Shown here piece by piece: positions 55,133-64,000 of a DNA stretch of 64,000 nt. Every line of letters starts with the position of its first letter. The stretch's first letter is position 1. This DNA is from Acanthosepion lycidas (lineage: Eukaryota; Mollusca; Cephalopoda; Sepiida; Sepiidae), in the NCBI GenBank assembly GCA_963932145.1, contig OZ010578.1:37177725-37241724 (forward strand), given 5' to 3'. Below the pieces are notes generated by a model. The model worked only from the letters and a program-made list of their open reading frames with translations, was not told the origin of the DNA and made no database searches. The translations under genes were made by a program, and so were the position numbers.

Positions 55133-55554
55133 TTCTTTGAGAAAAGGAGATAAGAGATATGTTTGCTATGAAATTTGATATTCAAATCCTAATTTTTATC
55201 AAGACTAAAAAATTCAGTGCTTGAATTAAACAGAAAAATATTCATTTCAGAGAAAGAATTGCTTACCAATTCATCACAAAATCTTTCCTACACGCATGTT
55301 TAATACTTGTAAAATCTGAAAGAACAGTGTTTAAATATTGGTAGTTTTGAATACATTTCAGATTGCTTGATTTAGTACACAGCTATACTCTTAAGGAAAA
55401 TTCAAACTGATAAACAAATATTCTACAAATAAATTCACACAAGAGTGTTTCAAAATATATCTTTTTTCCCTGGTACCCTGAATACATGAGTTAAAGTGTG
55501 GTACTAGATTGGTATCTAGGTCCGATCCTTTTCCTGTTGAAAAAGGTTAAATGC
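55133..55554. other. AT-rich spacer
   Basis: Nothing recognised. Confidence 0.5.
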
Positions 55555-55800
55555 AACCACCACTTTGCAGTTGCTTTCCTCTCACTTCCCACTTGTGGAA
55601 TTCACTTCCATTTCCTTGCTTCCCTGATAACTACAATCTTCAAAAATTTAAATGTCAACTGCCATCTTGTCTTCTTGAACCCTATTTATCTTTTGTCTTT
55701 TCTTCAATCATCCCTATTCTCAGGCTCCTCTTTCATTCCTCTAGTACTAGTGACATTACCACCTTGCTTAAGACGAAATGATTAAAAAAAAAAGAAAAAA
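55555..55800 (+). pseudogene. LINE-B 3' end with A-rich tail
   Basis: It matches the end of the coding part ('ttgtggaattcacttccatt', the LWNSLP-like segment, 'FPDNYNLQKFKCQL') and the 3' UTR to 'aagacgaaatgattaaaaaa'. It is 5'-truncated to about 80 codons. Confidence 0.75.
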
Positions 55801-55911
55801 GAAAAAAGTTCATTTTTACAAATGTTTATTCTTGTTTTATGCACTCATCCAACAGACTGTGACTCAATTATATTATCTACATATTAATATGTTTGTACCT
55901 GTGAGGCAGGC
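55801..55911. other. Short AT-rich spacer
   Basis: Nothing recognised. Confidence 0.4.
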
Positions 55912-56207
55912 ATAGGAGGTATGGTGGAGTAATGGATAGTGGGCCGAATTGAGAAATTGGAGAGGCGAGTTCGAATTCCAGTCAGATCCATTACATTCAC
56001 TTATCTGCTAATACCCTTGTGAAAGGCATGAATCCTCTTCTCCCCACAGCTGTTGGTAAATAGCAGGACAGACTGGGTTCTATAGCCTTGGATAGCAACT
56101 GGTCTACTGCATAAAGAAATGGCAACCTACTGTTGAAAAAAAATCTGACTTGTCAGTCATGACATGATTGCCTAAGCATGCATCATGCATGGCACATAAC
56201 TAACTGA
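55912..56207 (+). mobile_element. SINE S1, near full length
   Basis: Head 'tatggtggagtaatggatag' and B-box-like 'gcgagttcgaattccagtc', complete middle, 3' end with the stem-loop partly deleted ('gtcatgacatgattgcc'). Confidence 0.8.
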
Positions 56208-56284
56208 CCTATGTGTGTTGTGTGACATGCTTGGTATCACAGATATTGAAAGAGAAAAAGGAAGAAGGATAGACATAGAGAGTA

Positions 56285-56690
56285 AAACAGAGTGAGAGAG
56301 GGACATAGAGAGAGCCTAAAAGATTGTGTGACACAAAGAGAGATTGAACCGGGGGGGGGGGTCATTTTAGACAAAAGGCAGTTGTTTGTAGTGAGAGGGG
56401 TTAAATCATGTTGGCAAATTTGTCCTCAACAGATCATTAGGTTGAAACCTAATGATCTGTTTAGGACAGATTTGCCACTGAACTGCAAGTGACCTTTTAA
56501 AATTAGAATTTAAAAAAATTTTTATCTTTGCGAATTTGATCCAGACTGTGTTGAGCATCTGAGAAGGGAAACAAAAAGAGAGAGGGACATAGAGAAACAA
56601 AAAGGGAGTCCAACATAAAGAGGGAGGGGTCATTTTAGAGAAAGGCAGTTGTTTGTATTGAGGGGCGGTTAAATCATGCTCTAGGACCTA
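56285..56690. repeat. Tandem duplication of ~270 bp with a hairpin
   Basis: 'gtcattttagacaaaaggca' then 'gttgtttgtagtgagaggg' (from about 56360) recurs as 'gtcattttagagaaaggcag' (from about 56629). GA-rich sequence precedes both. Class unknown. Confidence 0.6.
56413..56476. repeat. 31-bp-arm inverted repeat
   Basis: The left arm begins GGCAAATTTGTCCTCAACAG and the right arm is its complement with two mismatches; the loop is very short. Confidence 0.8.
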
Positions 56691-56854
56691 ACGATCTGTT
56701 GAGGACATTTCAGTTTTTTTAAGAGACTTATTTTTCTTAGAACTATCTGAGAATGGATATTAGTTGAAATGCACAGAGTGCATCATTAAAATATTTATTT
56801 GTAAATCTGTGTAATTTACATGTCCTGCTAGTGAGCATTATTATTACTGCCTCA

Positions 56855-56880
56855 TATATATATATATATATATATATATA
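56855..56880. repeat. (AT)n microsatellite
   Basis: Pure AT array just before an S1-type SINE. Confidence 0.85.
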
Positions 56881-56894
56881 GGAAAAGTTGATGA

Positions 56895-57110
56895 AGGTAC
56901 AGTGGAGTAATGGATAGCAGCTTGGATTGAGGAATCGGAGAGCCAAGTTCGAATTCCAGTCAAATCCATTACATTCACTTACGTGCTAATACCCTTGGGT
57001 AAGGTGTGAATCCTCTTCTCCCTCTAGCTATGGGTAAATAACAGGACAGACTGAGTTCTACAGCCTTCGATGGCAAATAGTCTAGGAGGACAACTCTGAA
57101 TTCAAAACCT
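56895..57110 (+). mobile_element. SINE S1-type head with alternative 3' part
   Basis: Head 'agtggagtaatggatagcag' and B-box-like 'aagttcgaattccagtcaaa', then the S1 middle to 'gatggcaaatagtctagg'. From there it follows the S5 direction ('aggacaactctgaattcaaa') instead of the S1 3' end. Confidence 0.7.
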
Positions 57111-57374
57111 GTGGAGGTTTGTTTGGGAACCCTGTGGCACGTACTGCACCAAGTCTCTGTATTCGGCCCTTCAAAAATATGGATGATCCTGCACAAAACC
57201 TTCCCCACTATAATCAAATTTCATGTGCTGTTGTCACCTAGGAACTGATCTGCTTGACCCTCATATGTCATATTTGACAGGAGAGTTGAGTATATATATA
57301 GTTCACAGGCTGACGAAGTAGTGATTCTAGAGCTGTGAAATCTTGCATGCATTAACTGTTTTTTTTTTGTTCAT
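57111..57374. other. Spacer, nothing recognised
   Basis: It includes 'ggaaccctgtggcacgtact', possibly a further SINE 3' part, and a short TA run near 57290. Confidence 0.35.
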
Positions 57375-57800
57375 TATTTGAGCTAGACACAAAGAGACAA
57401 GCCATTCTGCGGAAACACTCCTCCTCATCTGCTCCAAAGAAGGCCAGGGTTATTTCATCTGCAGAGAATGTGATGACTGTGAGATTTTGTTATACAAAAA
57501 GCATTGTGTTTATTGAATGTCACATCTGTTTGATCACCCTACCTATTCTACTGATTTGTCCCTATCTGGTTTTCACCTGTTACCCAACATGACTAAGCAC
57601 TTTGATAGGAATCAGTATTGCAGTGATGATGATGATATCCTATCTACTGTTGATGATGACTGTTTTTTTAACCAACAGAATGAAAGCTTCTTCACCAATG
57701 GGATCCAAGCACTGCAACATTAATAGAAGTAGTGTGTTGACTTCAAGGGAGACTATATTGAAAAATAAACCTCATTTGGTCCCATGGACTTTTCAACCAA
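57375..57800 (+). mobile_element. Mariner transposase remnant, second family
   Basis: It begins with a 'HSSSSAPKKARVISSAENVM' stretch, which precedes the catalytic domain in SETMAR/Mos-like mariner transposases. It then jumps to the C-terminus in frame 57517-57723: 'DHPTYSTDLSLSGFHLLPNM' and 'NQNESFFTNGIQALQH'-like residues (DHPPYSPDL...SDFHLFP region). It ends near 'HLVPWTF'. The central part is deleted. The Asp of the third catalytic motif appears kept. No terminal repeats were found. Confidence 0.75.
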
Positions 57801-58328
57801 CCCTAGTATTTTCATTTTTACACACCTTTACTCCAAAGATTATTTCTTGTACACAGTTGAAAAATAAGTATTTTCATTTTTATAGACTTTTACTCCAAAG
57901 ATTATTATTTTTATTATATCATTATCATATTTATTGATTCTGCAACGTGTTTAAAATATTAGTGTAGCTACAAGTATTGAAATTCTGGCAATGTTGAGGC
58001 ATTATTTTAAGCTGGACCTCAAAACTGCTGAAACTGCCAGCAGAATTTGGTAAGTGGAAAGAAATAAAACAATATCTGACTATACTTCTCCCCAAAACTA
58101 GTTGAGGTGTTTTAAGGGTCATGACTTGTCTCTTGAAATAAAGCCTAGAAGCAGATGATTCAGTTTAAGACGCTTTAAAATGTGATGTAGAAGAGAACAC
58201 TGACCACTGGCACTCAAAGACTTCCAGAATTTCCAGGATCATAAAATGTTACCAGATTTGGAGAATTTCATAAGTATCAAAAAACGCAGAGGAACACTGG
58301 AGGAGGAGAATACTACTACTAATAATCT
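57801..58328. other. AT-rich spacer
   Basis: Nothing recognised. Confidence 0.5.
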
Positions 58329-58409
58329 CTCTCTCTCTATATATATATATAGGTGATTGTGTCTGGCATGAAACAGTCTATCACCTCTGAGTGTTCACTT
58401 CAATGTTCA

Positions 58410-58448
<39 letters not shown>
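58329..58448. repeat. (CT)n(AT)n and (AT)n microsatellites
   Basis: A CT/AT array (58327-58352) and a longer AT array (58413-58448) around 'atgaaacagtctatcacctc'. Its reverse complement is close to the phrase 'gaggtgacagattgtttcat' near 41588 and is also next to an AT array there. Confidence 0.7.
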
Positions 58449-58449
<1 letters not shown>

Positions 58450-58589
58450 TATACATACATACAAATGCCTGCACACAAACATATATACATGTGTATCTGT
58501 GCTTTTCTATTAATATATTAATTAATTATATAAATTTGTAGCCTCTGTCTGTTTGTTATTGAACTCCTCCTCATATATATTCTGAAACT

Positions 58590-58780
58590 ACAATACTCAG
58601 GGTAAATTAAATTTAAATTTGAACAAGGGAATGACTCCTAGCGTAGTTGGAAAATTATATTTCATTTTGATCAAAGGGGTCTCTTGGGAAGGGGGCATTA
58701 CCCCCCAACCCCGGCACTGAAAATATTTCCCTTTGATTTAAATTAAATTTGAACAAAGGAATGACTCCTATCTAAAATAT
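58590..58780. repeat. Direct repeat, ~35 bp, 140 bp apart
   Basis: 'aaatttgaacaagggaatga' and 'aaatttgaacaaaggaatga', each followed by 'ctccta', bracket a segment with a G/C-rich centre ('ggcattaccccccaacccc'). Confidence 0.6.
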
Positions 58781-59669
58781 AGGAGAAAGCCAGAAGATGG
58801 AGGTCACACATTGGCAAGAGCATTGAGTGATACTGAAATGCACCATTTTTCTCCACAAATTATAACAATAATTTAAAATCAATCATCGTTTTCTTACAAA
58901 AAAAATGTCTGACCCGCATCAAGGCACAAGTAATTTGGCTAGTAATGTCATAAACGTGAATGAATGATGTTTAAATGATCATAATACTGAACCAAACTGT
59001 GAGCCTTTTCTTAGAGTTTATATAATTATTGTAGATATTTATTGCTTCAGACTGTCTTTATCAAAAAGCCATATTCATGGGGCACTCTGTAAGCTGTTTA
59101 ATCATTTGCAGTGATTTATGGAACAGAAGCATTAGACAACATTCCAGGTTACAATGCTCTGTGTGTTCCTGTGCATGCAATAAACCTTGTGAGTTCTCTT
59201 ATATCAAATAAGCAGAGTTGTGCCTGAGGTCCCAATTAAATGATTTAAAATATTAGGAAAAAACAAAACAAACTGTTCTTGAATGCTTTGAGAACATAAT
59301 GACTGACCTTCAAACACCAATCAAAACCAAAGCCTTTTTAAGAATCTAAGGTTGGCTGCAGAATGAACTGATTTGATAATTGGTGAAAATTAAAAGGGAA
59401 ATCATGATTATCTAAAATAAATTAGAAAATAAATCTGTAATCCTACTTAGCTAATAAATTAGAAATTTAATCTTATATTGATTTTAAGAGTCAAATACTG
59501 CATTCGATAATTGAATCTTTTATATCACTCATGTTGTTCAATGATTCTGAGTTGGTATCTAAAATGGAACTATATATATATATAAAACGATACATAATTT
59601 TGTATAAGTTTACATATTAACAAACAGTATTTAGAAAAATAGTATTACAAATTGGAAAAGAGTGTGCAT
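58781..59669. other. AT-rich spacer
   Basis: Nothing recognised. Confidence 0.5.
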
Positions 59670-59757
59670 GTGTAGATGTGGCAACATCAACAAAGCCCAG
59701 TCTGATCAAATCCTAATGGATGAAATGCATCACAAAAACTTTTTCCCAAATTTTTTA

Positions 59758-59804
<47 letters not shown>
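59670..59804. repeat. Repeat U2 fragment ending in (AT)n(AC)n
   Basis: 'aatcctaatggatgaaatgc' and 'tcacaaaaactttttcccaa' match the U2 arms at 51425-51632. As there, the repeat ends in an AT array. Confidence 0.55.
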
Positions 59805-59805
<1 letters not shown>

Positions 59806-59881
59806 GGTGATTGAAAAGTATCTTGCCATTTTGAAATATTTATAATTTATTTATTAAGGTTGTATGCCTTTTTCAAAATTA

Positions 59882-60179
59882 GAGTGGAACCTCAGTTCTC
59901 AAACATCTCATATATCGAACAAATCAGTTTTTGAACAGAAAATTTGAGATGAAAATGCCTTAGTTCTCGGACAACATAGCCAAACTGAGTTAACACAAAC
60001 GGAATAATTTCCGAGTCAACCACCATTTTGTGTACATTTGTGTGTTGTGCCATGCTTTTCTTTTCCAATTTTATTGTACTGCTTTTTTTTTTTTATATAT
60101 ATATTCCTAATTGAAAAATAGTTTCGGTTTCCGAACAGTCTTCGGGAACGAATTAAATTTGTGAACTGTGGTTCCACTG
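59882..60179. mobile_element. 298-bp pogo/Tigger-like MITE
   Basis: The ends 'gagtggaacctcagttctca' and, in reverse complement, 'cagtggaaccacagttcaca' are flanked by TA on both sides. Internal relatives of the end motif ('tagttctcggacaac', 'ggtttccgaacagtc') suggest subterminal repeats. No transposase. Confidence 0.75.
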
Positions 60180-60181
60180 TA

Positions 60182-60774
60182 ATTTACTAGCTCATTTTGG
60201 ACCAGAGCAACTTTCCCTTACTGGAGAGTTTCATCATCATAATAATAAAATTAATCTATGACTGGATAAAGTTTCCTTTAAATTTTAGCTCTTTTTGCCC
60301 TATCTACTTTGTTGGATAATGATAATCTTAGGGATGGCAGACTAAGTTTTAGGTAACCACCTCTTCATAAAAAATCAAACACCTTGCACTAATGGGTTAA
60401 ATAGTTTCAGCATCCAAGCTTATTAGAAGTTAATTAAACCAAGGAAGACATGAAATTAACTAGTTATTAAATCCAGAGGGTGGCTTCAAACTTTTGGTCT
60501 GTAGTAGAACACATAAATAAAAGTGTCGATTAGTAAATCTGTATCCTAGACTGAAGTAGTATACAAATGAATATATGATTGTTCTTTTTTAGTGAAGCTC
60601 GTGTGTGCTTGTTGCAGCATGCATGGAAATTAAGTATTTGTGAAATGTATTTTTCCATATAAAGCCATATTGCCTACATCTTTCTTTTCACTACATTGCT
60701 CCCAGTGTGAATATTAATACATATAATACTGTAGTTACTATGAATATTTTGGTTATTACATCATATCACAGTCT
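60182..60774. other. AT-rich spacer
   Basis: Nothing recognised. Confidence 0.5.
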
Positions 60775-61290
60775 AGGTTATGTGCTGTTTTTCCCCTGTC
60801 CCTCTTGCCTTCAATATGTTCTGTGAGTGTCAATTTTCCCAAGCCCTCTTTCTTCATTATGTGCTCTAGAAATTTCAACTATCTCTTTCTGACTCTAAGT
60901 GTCTTTTTTGTTTACATTTTCTTTAAAACTTTGTCATTGCTAACATGTTTGGTCCACAGTATCCTCAGCATCATTCTGTAGATCCACATTTCAATTGTTT
61001 CAAGTCTCTTCTTCATCTATGAGGAGATTGTCCAGCATTCATTGCCATATAGGAGGACTTATTGCATAAGAGTTCAGCACTCACTTATTTGTTTCTAATA
61101 AAATTTTCTTAATATTTTGCTTAGCTTTTTGAAGGCATATTACACTATCCAAATGAGATCTCAGATTTCAGTGTTGCACTTTCTGTCTCTGCTAAAAACA
61201 CTTCCCAGATATTTACATTGGTGTACTTGATTAATTTAGATATCTCCAATTTATAATTTGCATGTTGGGCTGTTCCTTTTACTGACAACC
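60775..61290 (-). pseudogene. LINE-A (RTE) ORF fragment, minus strand, hit by a SINE
   Basis: On the minus strand it runs from 'MVVSKRN'-like sequence near 61290 through 'ISKLI', 'AFKKLSKILRKFY', 'YGNECW', 'KKRLETIEMWIYRMMLRIL' to the 'FL.HIMKKEGLGKI' region near 60850. Stops and frameshifts are present. A SINE insertion at 61302-61563 marks its present 5' border. Confidence 0.75.
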
Positions 61291-61301
61291 ATGTACTTGG
61301 C

Positions 61302-61563
61302 TCATAGCTGAGAGGAGAAGAAAAGGATTCATACCTTTCCCATTCACTTATGTGCTAATACCCTTGAGAAAGGTATAAATCCTCTTCTTCTCCCCACAGC
61401 TATGGGCAAATAGCAGGACAGACTGGTTCATATAGCCTTAGATGGCAACTGGTCTACCGCAGAAAGAAATGGCAACCTACTGCGGGAAAAAAATCTGCCT
61501 CATCAGTCATGTATCAAAAGATACATGATCGCTTATGTGTGTATCATGCATGGCACATAACTG
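61302..61563 (+). mobile_element. SINE S1 with inverted 5' part and perfect target duplication
   Basis: ATGTACTTGGC is duplicated exactly at 61291-61301 and 61564-61574. Between them, about 45 bases of the S1 middle lie in minus orientation ('gaggagaagaaaaggattca'), then a plus-strand copy runs from 'cccattcacttatgtgctaa' to the 3' end with the stem-loop. No head is present. This is the pattern of twin-primed reverse transcription. The target is the RTE fragment. Confidence 0.8.
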
Positions 61564-61624
61564 ATGTACTTGGCAGTGAACAGGCTATAAGAGAAACCTG
61601 TTTACTTTGTTTTGTTTTTATTAA

Positions 61625-62165
61625 TCATTTCATCCCCAAACAAGGCAATAAAGCAATTAAGATGTGAGGGGTAAGTGAGTGTGAGAGAATATGAGAAAAA
61701 AATTATTAGGGGAAGAAAACAAGAAAATAAGAGGAATTAAGAAAATAGAAGATAATGATTCACATTGCATTTACATTTTTGAATATCAATACTGACTTGA
61801 AAGCAAGAAGATAGAAGAGTGTTCCACAAACAAGAAGTGCAAGAGAAGAAACTGTTAGCATAGAACTTACAGTTACGTTTAGCCATTTCAAATGTAAAAT
61901 GATAAGACCTTGCTGCCAATCTAGTAATGCGCTTAAGTTTGTAAAGTCTACGTGCCATAGAGAAAAGATCATCGCAACGATTACCATTCAAGTATTTACA
62001 GAAAAAACACAGGAATGCTATGTTACAATGGTGGGAAATTTACTGAAGCTGAGATGCCAGGGTAGGACTAATAATATTTCAGATTCATTTTTGGATTTTA
62101 TCAAGAATCTCTTAAATCATAACAGAAACACCAGACTAGATATGGTATCTATGGGGCATCTTGCT
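61625..62165 (-). pseudogene. LINE-B reverse transcriptase 3' end
   Basis: The minus frame 61737-61991 reads 'NGNRCDDLFSMARRLYKLKR', 'TRLAARSYHFTFEM', and 'CTSCLWNTLLSSCF', the LINE-B C-terminus. It continues upstream to the 'LDKIQ'-like region near 62100. The 3' UTR ('caaacaaggcaataaagcaa') is intact in outline. Dead, 5'-truncated copy. Confidence 0.8.
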
Positions 62166-63044
62166 TTATAAAAGTTGTGTATAGAGTACCTATCATGTTT
62201 ATGTCATGTCAAGTTTAAGGGTGACAAAGTCAACAGGGAAGAGATTACTGGTCATATCTAATAACACTGATCACCTTATCTTGAATGAGGCTGATCAATT
62301 TTAGATATTATGGTGAATATTGCTTTTGTTTTGTAAAAAGATATTTTCACAAGAGGCTTACTCTTTATTTTCAAGCCTTGTTGCTTAATTTTTATCACAG
62401 AATAACAATCTAAGAGTTGCAATAAAAAGAGAAATAAAATCAAAGTTGTACTTGTAAAAAATAATAGTCTTAATTTCTATGTGATTTAAGACTTGAACAC
62501 AGAAACGCAAAACCCAAATGCAGGAGGCAGTTGCAAACAACTATGCATACAAATGTACCATCAATCTAAACATGTATGTCTACTTTTATACATTTAACCT
62601 CGCATTAGTCACATGGGGTGTTCTGTTACCCCCAAATTTTTAAAGTACCCATAATTCCTAGTTGACAACTTGTTTCTTTTGCTCTCTCCCACTACTCTCC
62701 CGACTGAGTGAGGGTGTGTAGCATGCGGTGTGGCATAGTTGTAGCTCAGTTGTCATGGGAGACAGTTGCCAGTGGACGATCCATTTTCAGAAATCCGAGG
62801 TGATTAACACAGGTTTAAGGATACAAGATTAATGTGGTCTATGTATGACCATAATTCACAATGATCCAGAATTTTCAATTTCCTCTTGATTTGTTCTTTC
62901 AAATGAGACACTTGCTCCAAATACTGACACATTAATCTTCAATACAAGCCTTCCTCTCTCTCTTTCTCCTTTGGCACTTTCTTTTACCATCACAAACTTT
63001 TTCTACACTTTATACATTCTTACATTTTATCACTTTAAAAATTA
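62166..63044. other. Spacer, partly less AT-rich
   Basis: A TTAA followed by CCTCGCATTAGTCAC near 62595 could be one end of a piggyBac-like element, but no matching partner was found. Nothing else recognised. Confidence 0.35.
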
Positions 63045-63395
63045 TTTTAGTGAAGACCCATATTTGAGTAGATGCTCTGTTTATTTATTAAACTGTATAT
63101 TTATTTTTGTATACCAGCCTGAATATTCAAGAAATCTTATTAAGGAAAAATATGCCCTCTCCAGCAGGATTTGAACCTGTGTCGACCTTTGCAGGAGAAA
63201 TTGTTAGATCCATCATGCTCCAGACTGACTCAGCCATGAAATAATGGTTTCTCCTGCAAAGATGGACACAGGCTTGAATTTGGCTGGAGAGCACATATTT
63301 TTGTTTATTGAATATCCGAGCCAGTAAACGAAAATATACTGTTTAATAAATAAATGGTCCCCTTACTCAAATATGAGTATCTGCTAAAATAACAT
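63045..63395. mobile_element. Head-to-head inverted pair of S3-type SINEs
   Basis: The left arm (minus, to about 63240) and right arm (plus, from about 63245) are inverted copies: 'ccagcaggatttgaacctgt' pairs with 'acaggcttgaatttggctgg', and 'tactcaaatatgagtatctg' closes the outer end. The centre includes a less paired tRNA-like part ('agactgactcagccatgaaa'). This is the second S3 hairpin in the window. Confidence 0.75.
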
Positions 63396-64000
63396 TTAGA
63401 GTGATAAAATCTGTTGGATTATTAAATAAAAAAAAAAATCCATTATTTTTTTGGAAACAACCTTACATGCATATTAATTAAATTTTATAAGAAAAGATGA
63501 AACTATAAAATTAAATAAGATAATTAAAATAAGAAAAAAAAGAAGACTTTTTGAAGAACTCATTGTGAGACAAATTCACTGTTCCTGACAATAATACTTT
63601 CTACTGGATGATACAGTACTCAGCCTGTTAATCTATCATTGCATATGACTTACTTTTATCGATAGGAGCACAAATTCATTCATGCCTACACAGTAGACAT
63701 TTGTTAGCAACTTTAGCAAAGAATACCAAATCCACAAGTAATGGCCTATAAAGCATCGATCGAAAAAAACTTAAGTATATATCCTTGTCCAGAGGAAATC
63801 AATACATAAGTATTTATACAAACTATCTATTATATAAAGATTTTATATTTTATCTCAATTGATATAATCATGCAAACATATACATAAATATATAATTGTT
63901 AACCTATAATAAAATAACAGACATGCTTGTATAACATTGATCAATGTAAGAAAATTAATAAATTACATTCTAAAATATTTTTAATGTCTGACTTCAAAAA
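63396..64000. other. AT-rich spacer to the window end
   Basis: No gene or repeat family recognised. Confidence 0.5.

Noticed and set aside
57517..57937. Host gene with an acidic DDDD stretch
   Set aside because: The surrounding residues match the C-terminus of mariner transposases, and the acidic run is part of that element.
62595..62640. Piggybac-like left end (TTAA then CCTCGCATTAGTCAC)
   Set aside because: No matching right end was found downstream, so it is not called as an element.

Overview
The window reads as non-coding DNA (intergenic or deep intronic) from a repeat-rich, AT-rich animal genome. A coleoid cephalopod, probably an octopus, is the best guess. The reasons are abundant tRNA-derived SINEs, RTE-type LINE debris, jockey/CR1-like LINE 3' ends, mariner remnants sharing one terminal repeat, and dozens of long (AT)n and (AC)n arrays. 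The organism is inferred from this style, not proven. I found no host protein-coding gene, no intact tRNA or rRNA gene, no CRISPR array and no operon. Nearly every open frame is a chance frame in low-complexity DNA or part of a broken transposable element (TE).

Layout. 0-9 kb: SINEs, jockey-like and RTE LINE pieces, a 5S rRNA-derived copy, a pogo-like MITE, an internally deleted mariner, and two MITEs with MADE1-like ends. 9.6-11 kb: a Tigger-like element invaded by tRNA-Ser-like SINEs, two forming a large hairpin. 12-16 kb: a piggyBac-like MITE, a 26-bp minisatellite, and a mariner invaded by two head-to-head SINEs. 16.6-19.6 kb: the longest LINE copy (RTE clade; endonuclease and reverse transcriptase both decayed). 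20.2 kb: a solo LTR with a perfect 5-bp target duplication. 21-23.5 kb: a GC-rich island, then fragments of three LINE families. 25.9-27.8 kb: two tandem copies of the 3' part of a restriction-like-endonuclease LINE, one split by a hAT element. 28.9-29.2 kb: a piggyBac-like MITE with a mariner MITE inside it. 29-34 kb: dense (AT)n arrays. 34.7-35.9 kb: a dead Tc1 element. 36-48 kb: more SINE and LINE pieces, two mariner remnants, a hAT element with a perfect 8-bp target duplication, and a strand-skewed A+C-rich block. 48.9-64 kb: minisatellite, S1 SINEs, a second 5S-like copy, mariner and pogo-like remnants, a SINE with a twin-priming-type inversion, and another SINE hairpin.

SINE labels used below. 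S1: head like tRNA-Arg, with a conserved 3' stem-loop. S2: core near CACCTGATGAAGGCC and GCTGAAACGTTGT. S3: head like tRNA-Ser. S4: a different tRNA-like head with a related body. S5: the S1 middle joined to an RTE-like 3' tail. LINE labels: A is RTE/BovB-like; B is jockey/CR1-like; C has a restriction-like endonuclease (R2/NeSL/HERO-like).

The features do not form a pathway. Their interest is as a record of nested insertion and as a source of hairpin RNA if transcribed. I did not find a convincing new biological system. The strongest leads are the MADE1-like MITEs, the 5S-derived sequences, the SINE/LINE tail sharing, and the repeated head-to-head SINE hairpins.
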